Below the pieces are notes generated by a model. That model did not search any database and was not told where the DNA came from. It saw nothing but the letters and a program-made list of their open reading frames with translations. The position numbers and the translations under genes are program-made. A DNA stretch of 23,417 nucleotides from JAIRMO01 sp046533115 (GTDB lineage Bacteria > Spirochaetota > Spirochaetia > Treponematales > Breznakiellaceae), in contig NZ_JAJQRC010000045.1 of assembly GCF_046533115.1 (NCBI RefSeq), forward strand, positions 1-23,417, in the 5' to 3' direction. Below, in pieces: positions 6,874 through 14,513 of this stretch. Position 1 is the stretch's first letter; every line of letters begins with the position of its first letter.

Positions 6874-8334
6874 ATGAAAAACAGTCTCCAGGCTATTTGC
6901 GGGCAGGCCGGTGTGATCGACGATCCCAGAGTGCTTGCGTCATATAAGGAAGCTCACAGTTTTGATTTGCTTTTTGAACCCCGGTTTATTGTTAAGCCGG
7001 AGAACGCGGGACAGGTTGAGGCCCTCGTTAAATGGGCGAATAAAACGACAACGCCGCTGATTCCCGTGAGTTCCACGGGCGTAAAGCTTCGGGGGGACAG
7101 CGTACCCGGTGTTCCCGAAAGCATCGTCGTTGATCTTTCGGGAATGAATACAATTCTTAACGTCAACCGCCAGCAGAGGATGGTGGTTGTCGAACCGGGG
7201 GTCACCTACGACGCGCTTAACGGAGAATTGGCAAAGTACAATATGGTCATCGCCGGGAGCTTAAAACCGAAGGCGGGGCAGTCGGTCCTGACGGATGTGC
7301 TTGAGGCTGTACCAAGGCTCAATCCCATGATCCAATGGTCGTTCTTTGATCCCCTGCGTTGCGTCGAGGTTACCTGGGGAGACGGCACCAGAATGTACAC
7401 AGGTGAAGCCGCGGGGGGTCCCATGGATCTGAAAACCCAATGGGAAAAACAAATGTGGCAGGTTCAGTATATGGGGCCGTGGATGCTTGATTATTACCGG
7501 CTGCTGACCCAGGCTCAGGGCAGTATGGGTATTGTCACGTGGGCATCCCTTAAAACCGCCGTAAAACCCCTTATCCATCAACTGTACCTGGCCGAAGCGC
7601 GGGATCTTGGACAATTGACGGATTTTGTCCGCCAGGCGGTGTGGACGCGTTTCCCGGATGAACTATTTATCCTCAACGGCAGCCAGCTTGCCAACATTGT
7701 CGGACAAACCCCGGATGAGATATCAAAACTGAAAGAATCTTTTCCTCCGTGGATTGTCGCGGTTGGAGCCGCCGGCAGGGAGCTTGTCCCGGAACTTCGT
7801 TTCAAAGCCCGGTCGGAGGATCTTATGGATATCGCTCAAAGTTTCGGCCTGGATCTGCGGGAAGGCATCGCCAATCTCAGCGGCAACTCGCTGTATAAAG
7901 AAGTTACCGGTACCTGTGCGGGTGTATACTGGAAAGACATTTACGCCGGCTCCCATCAGAACGTGTTTTTTCTCACGCAGTTGGACAAGGCGTCCTGTTT
8001 CCTCGGGGCGGTCCGGGAGATTGCCCTGCGTTACAGGTATCCGGTAGAGGATATCGGCGTATACATCCAACCCAGGCACCTTGGCAGCAGTTATCATATG
8101 GAGTTTACGTTTCCCTACGATCCTGCCGGTCCCGGGCAGACGGCCCGGATACAAGAAATGGTAAAAGCGGTCAGCTTTTCTGTTTCCGAATTGGGCGGGT
8201 ATTTCTCCCGGCCTTACGGGCAATGGGCAAAAATACAGCTCAACAAGGACGCCCGGACATTGTCGGCGTTAAAAAAACTACAGGGGATCTTTGATCCGAA
8301 CCATATTATGAATCCCGGAAAATTGGCTGTTTGA
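6874..8334 (+). CDS. FAD-binding oxidoreductase (FAD_binding_4 / VAO-type), first of two
   Basis: The 486-residue protein has an N-terminal FAD_binding_4 (PCMH-type) domain from about residue 30 to 230: PRFIVKPENAGQVEALVKWANK, the PVSSTG loop, IVVDLSGMN, MVVVEPGVTYDAL and the late FAD motif AQGSMGIVTWASLKT. The C-terminal part ends with the family signature LKKLQGIFDPNHIMNPGKL. It is a soluble flavin dehydrogenase of the GlcD/vanillyl-alcohol-oxidase superfamily. The start follows a modest AGGGAG site. The Fe-S protein gene starts 18 bases after its stop and a second FAD protein follows, giving a glycolate-oxidase-like FAD / Fe-S / FAD trio. The substrate is unknown; a hydroxy acid or phenolic alcohol is plausible. 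Confidence 0.82.
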   Translation: MKNSLQAICGQAGVIDDPRVLASYKEAHSFDLLFEPRFIVKPENAGQVEALVKWANKTTTPLIPVSSTGVKLRGDSVPGVPESIVVDLSGMNTILNVNRQQRMVVVEPGVTYDALNGELAKYNMVIAGSLKPKAGQSVLTDVLEAVPRLNPMIQWSFFDPLRCVEVTWGDGTRMYTGEAAGGPMDLKTQWEKQMWQVQYMGPWMLDYYRLLTQAQGSMGIVTWASLKTAVKPLIHQLYLAEARDLGQLTDFVRQAVWTRFPDELFILNGSQLANIVGQTPDEISKLKESFPPWIVAVGAAGRELVPELRFKARSEDLMDIAQSFGLDLREGIANLSGNSLYKEVTGTCAGVYWKDIYAGSHQNVFFLTQLDKASCFLGAVREIALRYRYPVEDIGVYIQPRHLGSSYHMEFTFPYDPAGPGQTARIQEMVKAVSFSVSELGGYFSRPYGQWAKIQLNKDARTLSALKKLQGIFDPNHIMNPGKLAV

Positions 8335-8352
8335 CGGAAAGGAGGATATGAA

Positions 8353-9648
8353 ATGCCGCTAAAAGGTTATGAAGTCACGCTTGAGGATTTCAGGCCAATG
8401 CAGGAACGCTGTTCCAATTGTCTGGGCTGTAAATTTGTTCCCTTCGAGAAAATCAAGAGTCATCGGTTTTCCCGTAACTGTCCAAGCATCTGGTATTACA
8501 ATTTCAATACGTACTCCGCCCGGGGACGTTTTCAGCTGGGCCAGACTTTGCAGGACGGTTATGTGGATTGGAACGGCCAGGCTCTTGACGCTGTCTTCAA
8601 CTGTCAGGCCTGCGGGGCTTGTGACATCGGCTGTAAGATAACGCGGTTCAACCTTGAGCCCTTGGCGCATAATATTGCGCTGAAAGAAAGGGCGGTAGAA
8701 AAAGGCCTTGCGCCGCCGGCACTGGAAGCCGCCGCCCGTCAATTGTCGAGCCAAAAAACCATGCTGCCTGGAGTGAAAAAAGAGGACCGGACGGCGTGGG
8801 CGTCGGAATGTAAGCTGAAAGACCTTTCCGCGGGTGAAACGGCGGCCTACGCGTTCTTTCCGGGATGCCAGTACGCGTATAACCCGGTTTTGCAATGCAA
8901 GGCGCGGTCACAGGTGAAGATTCTCCTGGACGCGGGCGTTGATCTCGGCTTTTTCGGCAATGGCGATATGTGCTGCGGCGGCAGGGCAAAGCAAATGGGT
9001 TTTCGGGAAGCCTTTGAGCAGGAGGCCGGGTATAACGCAAAGATATGGGCGAAGATTCCCGGAATAAAACTCGTGACCCCCTGCGCCGATTGTTATCATG
9101 CCATCAAACGCCAATACCCCGCGTTGGGTTATAATGTTGAGGTTGTCCACACATCCGAGTTGATTTGCGATCTGATAAAAAAAGGAAAGCTGAAATTCAG
9201 GAAAGATCTGAATTTAACCGTTACATACCACGATCCCTGCCATCTCGGCCGCCTCGGCGAGCCTTTTGAAGCCTGGGAGGGGACTGAAAAAAAGGTCCTC
9301 AATCAAATCCATACATGGGAGCCCCGGCGGCCCCGCTACGCGGGTACGGACGGCGTTTATGACGCGCCGCGGGAAATCCTGAATGGCATTCCGGGGCTGC
9401 GCCTGGTCGAGATGGAACGAATCCGGGAAAACAGCTGGTGCTGCGGCGCCGGAGGCGGCTGCGGCTTATTCAACGAAACCTACGCGCTCTCCGTTGCCGG
9501 AGAGCGCGTTACGGAAGCGTTGTCGACAGGGGCCCGGACGATTGTAACCGGATGTCCCTGGTGTGAAATCAATTTAAAGACTGCCTGTACCGGCGGGACG
9601 ATTGATGTAGTTGACATCATGGATCTTGTTGCTCAGTCACTGTCATAG
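8353..9648 (+). CDS. CCG-domain iron-sulfur oxidoreductase (GlcF/HdrD-like)
   Basis: This 431-residue electron carrier has two N-terminal cubane [4Fe-4S] motifs: Cys20, 23, 26 and 43 (the last in NCPS), then Cys84, 87, 90 and 94 (CQACGACDIGC). Two CCG (DUF3400-type) modules follow. The first has FFPGCQ, GDMCCGG and TPCADCYH. The second has YHDPCHLG, SWCCGAGGGCG and TGCPWCEIN. This is the layout of GlcF, the anaerobic GlpC and HdrD, which pass electrons from flavoproteins to quinones, thiols or other carriers. AGGAGG precedes the ATG. It is sandwiched between two FAD protein genes, so it most likely receives their electrons. The first motif has 16 residues before its last Cys, a longer gap than the usual ferredoxin spacing. 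Confidence 0.85.
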   Translation: MPLKGYEVTLEDFRPMQERCSNCLGCKFVPFEKIKSHRFSRNCPSIWYYNFNTYSARGRFQLGQTLQDGYVDWNGQALDAVFNCQACGACDIGCKITRFNLEPLAHNIALKERAVEKGLAPPALEAAARQLSSQKTMLPGVKKEDRTAWASECKLKDLSAGETAAYAFFPGCQYAYNPVLQCKARSQVKILLDAGVDLGFFGNGDMCCGGRAKQMGFREAFEQEAGYNAKIWAKIPGIKLVTPCADCYHAIKRQYPALGYNVEVVHTSELICDLIKKGKLKFRKDLNLTVTYHDPCHLGRLGEPFEAWEGTEKKVLNQIHTWEPRRPRYAGTDGVYDAPREILNGIPGLRLVEMERIRENSWCCGAGGGCGLFNETYALSVAGERVTEALSTGARTIVTGCPWCEINLKTACTGGTIDVVDIMDLVAQSLS

Positions 9649-9661
9649 GGGAGGAAGAAAA

Positions 9662-11329
9662 ATGGCTTTGGAAAGAGAAGTATACCGCGCTCTTGAAGAT
9701 ATTGTCGGCGTGAAAAATGTCTCCGAAGATCCCGCCGTTACGGAAAATTACCGGTGCATCACGGCGCAGTCTTCCGCCCACTATGGACCGTATGATCACA
9801 GAACCCCGAAACCGCAGGCCGTTGTTCTTCCGGGAAGTACCGAAGAGGTGCGGCAGATCGTTAAACTCTGCAATAAATACAAAATTGATTTCAAGGCGTC
9901 TTCAACATTCTGGGCGGCGATGGGATTTATCGGCAGCGATAACGCCATTCAACTGGATATGATCCGTATGGATAAGGTTGAAATTGACGCGAGAAACATG
10001 ATGGCTGTGGTCGAACCCTTTGCCGTCGGAGGAACCGTCCAGGTTGAGGCGATGAAGCAGGGGCTTAACCTGAACATCGCGGGTGTCGGCTGCTCCAGTT
10101 CGACTTTGGCGGGGACCGCGGGATGGGTTGGTTTTGGTCCGAGTTCCATCTTTATGGGTATAGCCAGCGAAAATTTGCTGGGAGCCGAGTGGGTACTTCC
10201 GGACGGGGAGATCATCAGGACGGGTACGCTGGGAGCCGACGACTCCTGGTTCTGCGGCGAAGGTCCCGGTCCCAGCGTACGGGCGATTTTCCGCGGATGG
10301 ACGGGTACGGCGGGAACCATGGGCGTATGTACGAAAATAGCGGTGCGCCTGCATCCCTGGCCGGGCCCGAAATGGATCCCCGTCAGGGGGACCGCCCCGG
10401 CATATTTCGCAGATCATCTGGATAACATCCGCGCCTATACGGTCTGCTTCCCGGACTGGGACGCCTATGCGGAAGGATTCCGCCTGTTCTACGAAGCGGA
10501 CATCTGTTACCTGGCGCACCGGCAATTCAATATGTTCGGCAGGAACATCAAAACGGCCATGGTTGAAATTCTGACACATCCGGAGAAACAGTTCTGCGAT
10601 CTTACCGAATTGATGGAGGATCCCTATATTAAAGAGCAGAATGAGCAGATGAAGATAGATGTGCAGGTTATCATTGCCGGATTTACGGAGCGGGATCTCG
10701 ACTATAAAGAGAAGGCGTTTAACGCCATATTGGAGCAGACAGGCGCGCACAAGTCCGAATACTATCTGCAGCCCGATATTGAGGATTTTGTCAAACTGTA
10801 TCTGCTTCGCCTGGGACGCAAGAACTATAATTATACGCTCTGCGGAGCCTATGAAGGAAACTTCGGCCTTTCCCCCAATGTATTTGTCGCGGCGCCTTTA
10901 ATGGAAGAAGCGGCGGCGCTTAAAGCAAAATGGGAACGTGAAAGTACGGCGGTGGCCGCGGTAGGCGGCGATTCCGACATGGGCAGCGTGTCCGGCATAG
11001 GCGGCGGCGGTACGACCGGCTGGGAATTTTTCGTACATTTTGACGCCTACGAAAAGGATTCCATAAAAGGCGCCCGCGAGATGATTGACAAATCCCAGGC
11101 ATGGACGACATCGAAAGGCCTGGGACAGGATTTCGGCAGATGGAACGCGGATACCCGGCGTCCCGACGGTTATAATTATACCCAGGAAGAACACGACGCT
11201 TTTTACGGCAAAATACATCAACCGGCATTGGCAACATATCAATGGAAAGTTCGGGAAGCATTTAACCCGAATCATTTAACCGGTTCGTACTATAAAACCA
11301 TGACTCCGCCGGAACTGAAAAAAAAGTGA
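9662..11329 (+). CDS. FAD-binding oxidoreductase (VAO/PCMH-like), second of two
   Basis: The 555-residue protein again carries a FAD_binding_4 domain: PQAVVLPGSTEEVRQIVKLC, ASSTFWAAMG, IQLDMIRMDKVEID, MAVVEPFAVGGTVQVEA, GCSSSTLAGTAGWVGFG and the GTAGTMGVCTKIAVRLHPWPG motif. The C-terminus ends REAFNPNHLTGSYY, the usual closing motif. At 555 residues it is longer than typical GlcD, nearer vanillyl-alcohol oxidase or 4-cresol dehydrogenase flavoproteins, with a Gly-rich stretch SGIGGGGTTG late in the protein. An ATG 51 bases earlier exists inside the preceding gene, but GGGGAGG just before 9662 decides this start. The gene is last in the rightward operon; a strong terminator follows. Whether it forms a complex with the other FAD and Fe-S proteins is inference. 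Confidence 0.82.
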   Translation: MALEREVYRALEDIVGVKNVSEDPAVTENYRCITAQSSAHYGPYDHRTPKPQAVVLPGSTEEVRQIVKLCNKYKIDFKASSTFWAAMGFIGSDNAIQLDMIRMDKVEIDARNMMAVVEPFAVGGTVQVEAMKQGLNLNIAGVGCSSSTLAGTAGWVGFGPSSIFMGIASENLLGAEWVLPDGEIIRTGTLGADDSWFCGEGPGPSVRAIFRGWTGTAGTMGVCTKIAVRLHPWPGPKWIPVRGTAPAYFADHLDNIRAYTVCFPDWDAYAEGFRLFYEADICYLAHRQFNMFGRNIKTAMVEILTHPEKQFCDLTELMEDPYIKEQNEQMKIDVQVIIAGFTERDLDYKEKAFNAILEQTGAHKSEYYLQPDIEDFVKLYLLRLGRKNYNYTLCGAYEGNFGLSPNVFVAAPLMEEAAALKAKWERESTAVAAVGGDSDMGSVSGIGGGGTTGWEFFVHFDAYEKDSIKGAREMIDKSQAWTTSKGLGQDFGRWNADTRRPDGYNYTQEEHDAFYGKIHQPALATYQWKVREAFNPNHLTGSYYKTMTPPELKKK

Positions 11330-11348
11330 GACGTTCATAACCGTTTTA

Positions 11349-11384
11349 CCAAAAGGCGGCCGGTTCCATCCGGCCGCCTTTTGG
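11349..11384. terminator. Bidirectional terminator between the flavoprotein and TetR genes
   Basis: CCAAAAGGCGGCCGG (11349-11363) and CCGGCCGCCTTTTGG (11370-11384) form a perfect 15-bp stem around TTCCAT, with T-rich ends in both directions. It sits between convergent genes, serving the catabolic operon on the plus strand and the TetR gene on the minus strand. Confidence 0.9.
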
Positions 11385-11419
11385 CGTATACCACGAAATA
11401 AAAGGGTTGATAATCTTCA

Positions 11420-12010
11420 TTAGACGAAAATCCGCTTGGCGATTTCAATGTCCGTAACAACCCGTTCAAGAAAATCATACCGACCGCTTTCCACGACCCA
11501 ATCAAAAAGCAAACCGCGGATTATAAGAAGAAAATAATCCACAATCTTTTCTGTAGTATACGTCCGGGTAAAAATGCCGGTTTCCTGGGCATCGATTACG
11601 ATCTTAGTCAGCAACGTAAACATATACCGGGAACGATCATTAAAAAACGGCGACTGTACGCGGAGGATGCTTCGCGTATGGTCAAGCCCCCTGCTCGCGT
11701 GAAAATCGGCGTAATACTGAAAGAATTTCGTCAGGCTTTCACCCGCGTTTTTATGGGAGAGGATATTCGGTTCGTTCTGTTTAAAATATTGATCGATTTG
11801 TTTGAAAAGTTCTACGAGGATGTCCGTTTTGGATTTGTAATAATGATAGAAAGCGCCTATAGAAACCCCCGCCTGTTTGCTGATATCCTCAATAGTTACT
11901 TCCTCATAGCCGTATTTATCTATCAACTTGACTGCGCTTTTGAGTAATTTGTTTTTAGTTTTAAGCGCACGCATCGCACGACTGGTCTTGGGTAAAGGTT
12001 TTTTTATCAT
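11420..12010 (-). CDS. TetR-family transcriptional regulator
   Basis: The 196-residue protein has an N-terminal TetR DNA-binding domain (about residues 16-62). The helix-turn-helix is TIEDISKQAGVSIGAFYHYYKSKTDILVEL. The remaining helical part is the ligand-binding and dimerisation domain, with no family-specific motif I recognise. It is convergent to the catabolic operon and the only regulator nearby, so it is the natural candidate repressor for the dehydrogenase/transport cluster. No strong Shine-Dalgarno is seen before the ATG. A palindrome 16-35 bases upstream suggests autoregulation. Confidence 0.88.
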   Translation of the reverse strand: MIKKPLPKTSRAMRALKTKNKLLKSAVKLIDKYGYEEVTIEDISKQAGVSIGAFYHYYKSKTDILVELFKQIDQYFKQNEPNILSHKNAGESLTKFFQYYADFHASRGLDHTRSILRVQSPFFNDRSRYMFTLLTKIVIDAQETGIFTRTYTTEKIVDYFLLIIRGLLFDWVVESGRYDFLERVVTDIEIAKRIFV

Positions 12011-12025
12011 ACGTAATTTATATTT

Positions 12026-12045
12026 TATAACACCCCGGCGTTATA
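12026..12045. promoter_or_regulatory. Candidate TetR autoregulatory operator
   Basis: TATAACACC and GGCGTTATA form a near-perfect dyad (8 of 9 positions match) around two central C residues, just upstream of the TetR start. TetR-family regulators commonly bind such a palindrome overlapping their own promoter. It shares ATAACAC with the palindrome at 5558-5573. Confidence 0.45.
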
Positions 12046-12269
12046 TTTTCCTTTCAAATTATTTGTACCGCTAATATGGCGCCTTCCTGTTCCTGTCAAA
12101 AACGAGAAAAATTTCCGCTTGAGCATATATAATGGCTTCAACGAGGCCAAAATTTATTCGCAGGGAGGTTCATTCATAGTAGGGTCTGAATCCCAAGCCA
12201 ATCAAGAAAATAACCTTTAATTATTATCAATAAGACTAAATTGTTTGTCAATATGCATACGGCTTACTC
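12046..12269. other. Non-coding stretch upstream of the TetR gene
   Basis: No credible gene is seen. The stretch is AT-rich, with a TATATAAT string near 12125-12132 that could serve as a -10 box but has no clear -35 partner. Confidence 0.5.
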
Positions 12270-12410
12270 CAGCAATCCTCAGTTTAAAAATTTTTCATGC
12301 AGAAAAAGCTTGAAAATAACGATTTAATCGGTTTTATCCCAATTGGTGTCTATTTTTTTATACATATTTTGCCAATTTGGTACATTATTTTTCTAAACTG
12401 AGAATTGCTG
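12270..12410. mobile_element. MITE-like element, 141 bp
   Basis: Terminal inverted repeats begin CAGCAATCCTCAGTTTA at 12270 and, read inward from 12410 on the other strand, CAGCAATTCTCAGTTTA; 19 of 21 bases match. Outside the ends lie GGCTTACTC (12261-12269) and GGTTTACTC (12411-12419), a 9-base direct repeat with one mismatch that fits a target duplication. The interior is AT-rich and has no open frame. This is the structure of a non-autonomous element mobilised by an IS transposase elsewhere in the genome. The family is not recognised. Confidence 0.65.
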
Positions 12411-12576
12411 GGTTTACTCCATGCCGAAATCAGGCGTATTATTGGGAAAAATCACCGAACAGGATGGATTGTCCCCTCCTCAAAAAAACACCTGCAGGCA
12501 AACCCTACACACCATCCCTCATATCGATATCAAAACCTTCGGCTTTATGCCCTCTTTTTAAATCTCCTGATATCTG

Positions 12577-12613
12577 AGCCAGTTTCAAAACTTGGGAAAG
12601 TTTTTAACTGGCT
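12577..12613. repeat. Imperfect hairpin, first of three
   Basis: AGCCAGTT (12577-12584) pairs with AACTGGCT (12606-12613), and inside this AAAACTT (12587-12593) pairs with AAGTTTT (12598-12604) around GGGA. Confidence 0.75.
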
Positions 12614-12615
12614 TT

Positions 12616-12670
12616 GGTGTTGCTCAGTCTTAAATCCTTATATAATAAGGATTTAAGACTGAGCAACACC
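12616..12670. repeat. Perfect 26-bp hairpin, second of three
   Basis: Positions 12616-12641 are the exact reverse complement of 12645-12670, leaving a 3-base loop (ATA). The arms begin GGTGTTGCTCAG and end CTGAGCAACACC. Such a perfect palindrome is rare outside terminators, element ends or replication structures. No T-run follows on either strand. Confidence 0.9.
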
Positions 12671-12684
12671 CTACATTTAAGATT

Positions 12685-12715
12685 GCTATTTCAAAATCTG
12701 ACATTTTGAAATAGC
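12685..12715. repeat. Perfect 13-bp hairpin, third of three
   Basis: GCTATTTCAAAAT (12685-12697) and ATTTTGAAATAGC (12703-12715) pair perfectly around CTGAC. It lies 30 bases beyond the stop of the UPF0175 gene and could act as its transcript end. Confidence 0.85.
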
Positions 12716-12745
12716 CTCATCCAGGCCGTATCCGGAATGATAAGC

Positions 12746-12982
12746 CTATTGGGATATACGGGCATGTGCGATTTCCCATTTCACATCTTCCTCAGTCATG
12801 GTAACTACGGGGATCCCATATCGTATAAGCAGTTCATAAAAGGCTCGATAAGAGAGGCCGGCCACTTCCGCGGCTTTTCCCAGAGATAACTTATCGGCTT
12901 CAAAGAGCTTCATGGCAAAAAGTATCTGGGCATCGGTTTGGGAAATATTTGCCACATCGGGAACTTCTAGGGTAAACTGCAT
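12746..12982 (-). CDS. UPF0175-family antitoxin-like protein, orphan
   Basis: The 78-residue product matches the UPF0175 pattern: ILFAMKLFEADKLSLGKAAEVAGLSYRAFYELLIRYGIPVV, containing a short helix-turn-helix, and ending TEEDVKWEIAHARISQ. These proteins usually act as antitoxins or DNA-binding partners of PIN-domain (DUF3368) toxins encoded just downstream. Here no toxin gene follows; instead there are hairpins and a MITE, so the partner seems lost. An ATG 36 bases earlier is possible, but GGAGG in front of the ATG at 12982 decides the start. Confidence 0.75.
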   Translation of the reverse strand: MQFTLEVPDVANISQTDAQILFAMKLFEADKLSLGKAAEVAGLSYRAFYELLIRYGIPVVTMTEEDVKWEIAHARISQ

Positions 12983-13307
12983 ATATAGCCTCCATATAGT
13001 TAGTATACTGCTCCTCATGGTTATATGTCGATATGATAAAAAAAGAGGATTCCCCCATTCTTAATAGCGCCGGAATACGAGAGAGACTGTAGCACAAAAC
13101 TGTAGCATTTTTGCCTTTTTCCCTGATTTTCCTCCTTTAATTTTGATTAATTTCCATTGACATTCTTCTATACTATAGTCTATTCTATACCAAGCCAAGA
13201 TAGTGTATACTAAAGTAGACATTCATTTTGAATCCGTAGGTGGCAGATTCGAGTCCTGTCGAACGCAGTGAGACCGGACGTCGTAATGCCTGGTCAGAAT
13301 AGACTCA
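12983..13307. other. Non-coding stretch with a degenerate tRNA-like T-arm
   Basis: No protein gene is seen. At 13245-13263 GGCAG-ATTCGAGTC-CTGTC resembles a tRNA T-arm (TTCGAGTC loop, 5-bp stem with one GU), preceded by TGAATCCGTAGG. The acceptor, D-arm and a proper anticodon stem cannot be found, so it is at best a tRNA remnant such as an integration scar. The rest is AT-rich. Confidence 0.3.
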
Positions 13308-14276
13308 TCAACCCGGGCGCGTTTTTTTGGTGCCGGCTAGAGTGATCGGGTAAGCGCCGGGATAGGTCTGTTCAATAGTCCGTAATTGCAGATAGAGGGT
13401 CTCGTTTACCGGAACGGGGATGCGGTGCTTTTTGCCCAGTTCCGTCATGGCAAGGCCGAACATTTCCACCTCGGTTTTGCGCCCTGCCAGGACGTCCTGG
13501 GCCATGGAAGTATACCCTGAGGGGTTTAGGGTATTCACCGTCTTATACCAGTGGTCTATATCCCCCTCGTTGAGGTCTATGCCTTCGGCATTCGCTATGA
13601 TTATCACTTCTTTCATGGCCTTTTCAGCCAGGAGGCGGGCTTCCTCTATCTCTCCGGGACCGCCCGTGCGCTGTATCGCCCCGTAGGGGAGGCGGAGCGC
13701 CGCGGTGGTCTGGTTGACCCCCACGTTAATCATATATTTGTACCAGAGCAAACGTTTCATGTCCGGCTGGAGGACAAAGGGGACCCCGGTCCTGGTAAAA
13801 AAAGCGGCGATGCTGTTTTCCCGTTCCCCGTTTTTGCCTTCAGCGTCACCGAAATTGATGATCCCCTTTTGGTGATAGCTTGTCTCTTCCCCGCTGTGGA
13901 AGGCGTCGGTACCGATGATCATTGCCAGGGGGAGCCGATCCCGGCCATAGGCGCGGCCGATGATGTCCTCGCTGGAGATACCGTTGAGCAGGGAAAGTAT
14001 ACGGGTGTCCTTTCCCACATAGGGCCTTATATCTTTGATGATCTCACCCAAATGGTGAAATTTCGAGGCGACGATAATGAGATCCACCGGTTTTTCGCCG
14101 CCAAAACGGAACTCCAGGCGCCGGCCGTTCACGGTAAGCCCCTTGTTACGGTAACGTTCCAGGCGCTCTCCCTGGGCCAGGATGGAAATGCAATGGGGGT
14201 CCGCGTTATAAATGGTCTCCGCAACCACAAGCCCTATGGCCCCGGCGCCGGCGATTAATACCGAGTTGATGATCAC
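13308..14276 (-). CDS. panE: 2-dehydropantoate 2-reductase family protein (PanE/ApbA)
   Basis: This 322-residue NADPH-dependent reductase has the N-terminal Rossmann motif GAGAIG (10-15), LSLLNGIS with the conserved Asn98, and the C-terminal catalytic block WYKYMINVGVNQTTA with Lys180, Asn184 and Asn188. The family reduces ketopantoate to pantoate for pantothenate and CoA synthesis. Paralogs act on other 2-oxo acids, so the exact role is not certain. The start is GTG at 14274-14276, set by GGGAGGAG seven bases upstream. It is transcribed divergently from nfnAB, which can supply the NADPH it uses. Other pantothenate genes are not present in the window. Confidence 0.82.
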   Translation of the reverse strand: MIINSVLIAGAGAIGLVVAETIYNADPHCISILAQGERLERYRNKGLTVNGRRLEFRFGGEKPVDLIIVASKFHHLGEIIKDIRPYVGKDTRILSLLNGISSEDIIGRAYGRDRLPLAMIIGTDAFHSGEETSYHQKGIINFGDAEGKNGERENSIAAFFTRTGVPFVLQPDMKRLLWYKYMINVGVNQTTAALRLPYGAIQRTGGPGEIEEARLLAEKAMKEVIIIANAEGIDLNEGDIDHWYKTVNTLNPSGYTSMAQDVLAGRKTEVEMFGLAMTELGKKHRIPVPVNETLYLQLRTIEQTYPGAYPITLAGTKKTRPG

Positions 14277-14465
14277 CTAAGTCTCCTCCCGGTAAGTATC
14301 GCATTTTTTTCCCTCACTGACAATTCGATGAGCCCTTTTCATAGGGACGGTACCAGGGGGTCTCAGGATCCGATGACCCGGCAGGCCGTGATTCTGAAAC
14401 AGCAGGAACTTTCCAAAATTTCAGTTTTGGGAAAATCCCCACCGGCTTAATTTTTTACCAGGCCC

Positions 14466-14494
14466 TTGTACTTATCGATAAAATAATATACATT
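14466..14494 (+). promoter_or_regulatory. Possible promoter of nfnAB
   Basis: TTGTAC (14466-14471) is followed after 17 bases by TACATT (14489-14494), a moderate sigma-70-like match. It ends about 20 bases before the nfnA start, so the leader would be very short. GGAGG is at 14502-14506. Confidence 0.35.
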
Positions 14495-14513
14495 ATGTCC
14501 ATGGAGGAACATC

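Noticed and set aside
9611..9661. Earlier start for the second FAD protein
   Set aside because: It lies inside the Fe-S protein gene and lacks an RBS; GGGGAGG directly precedes the ATG at 9662.
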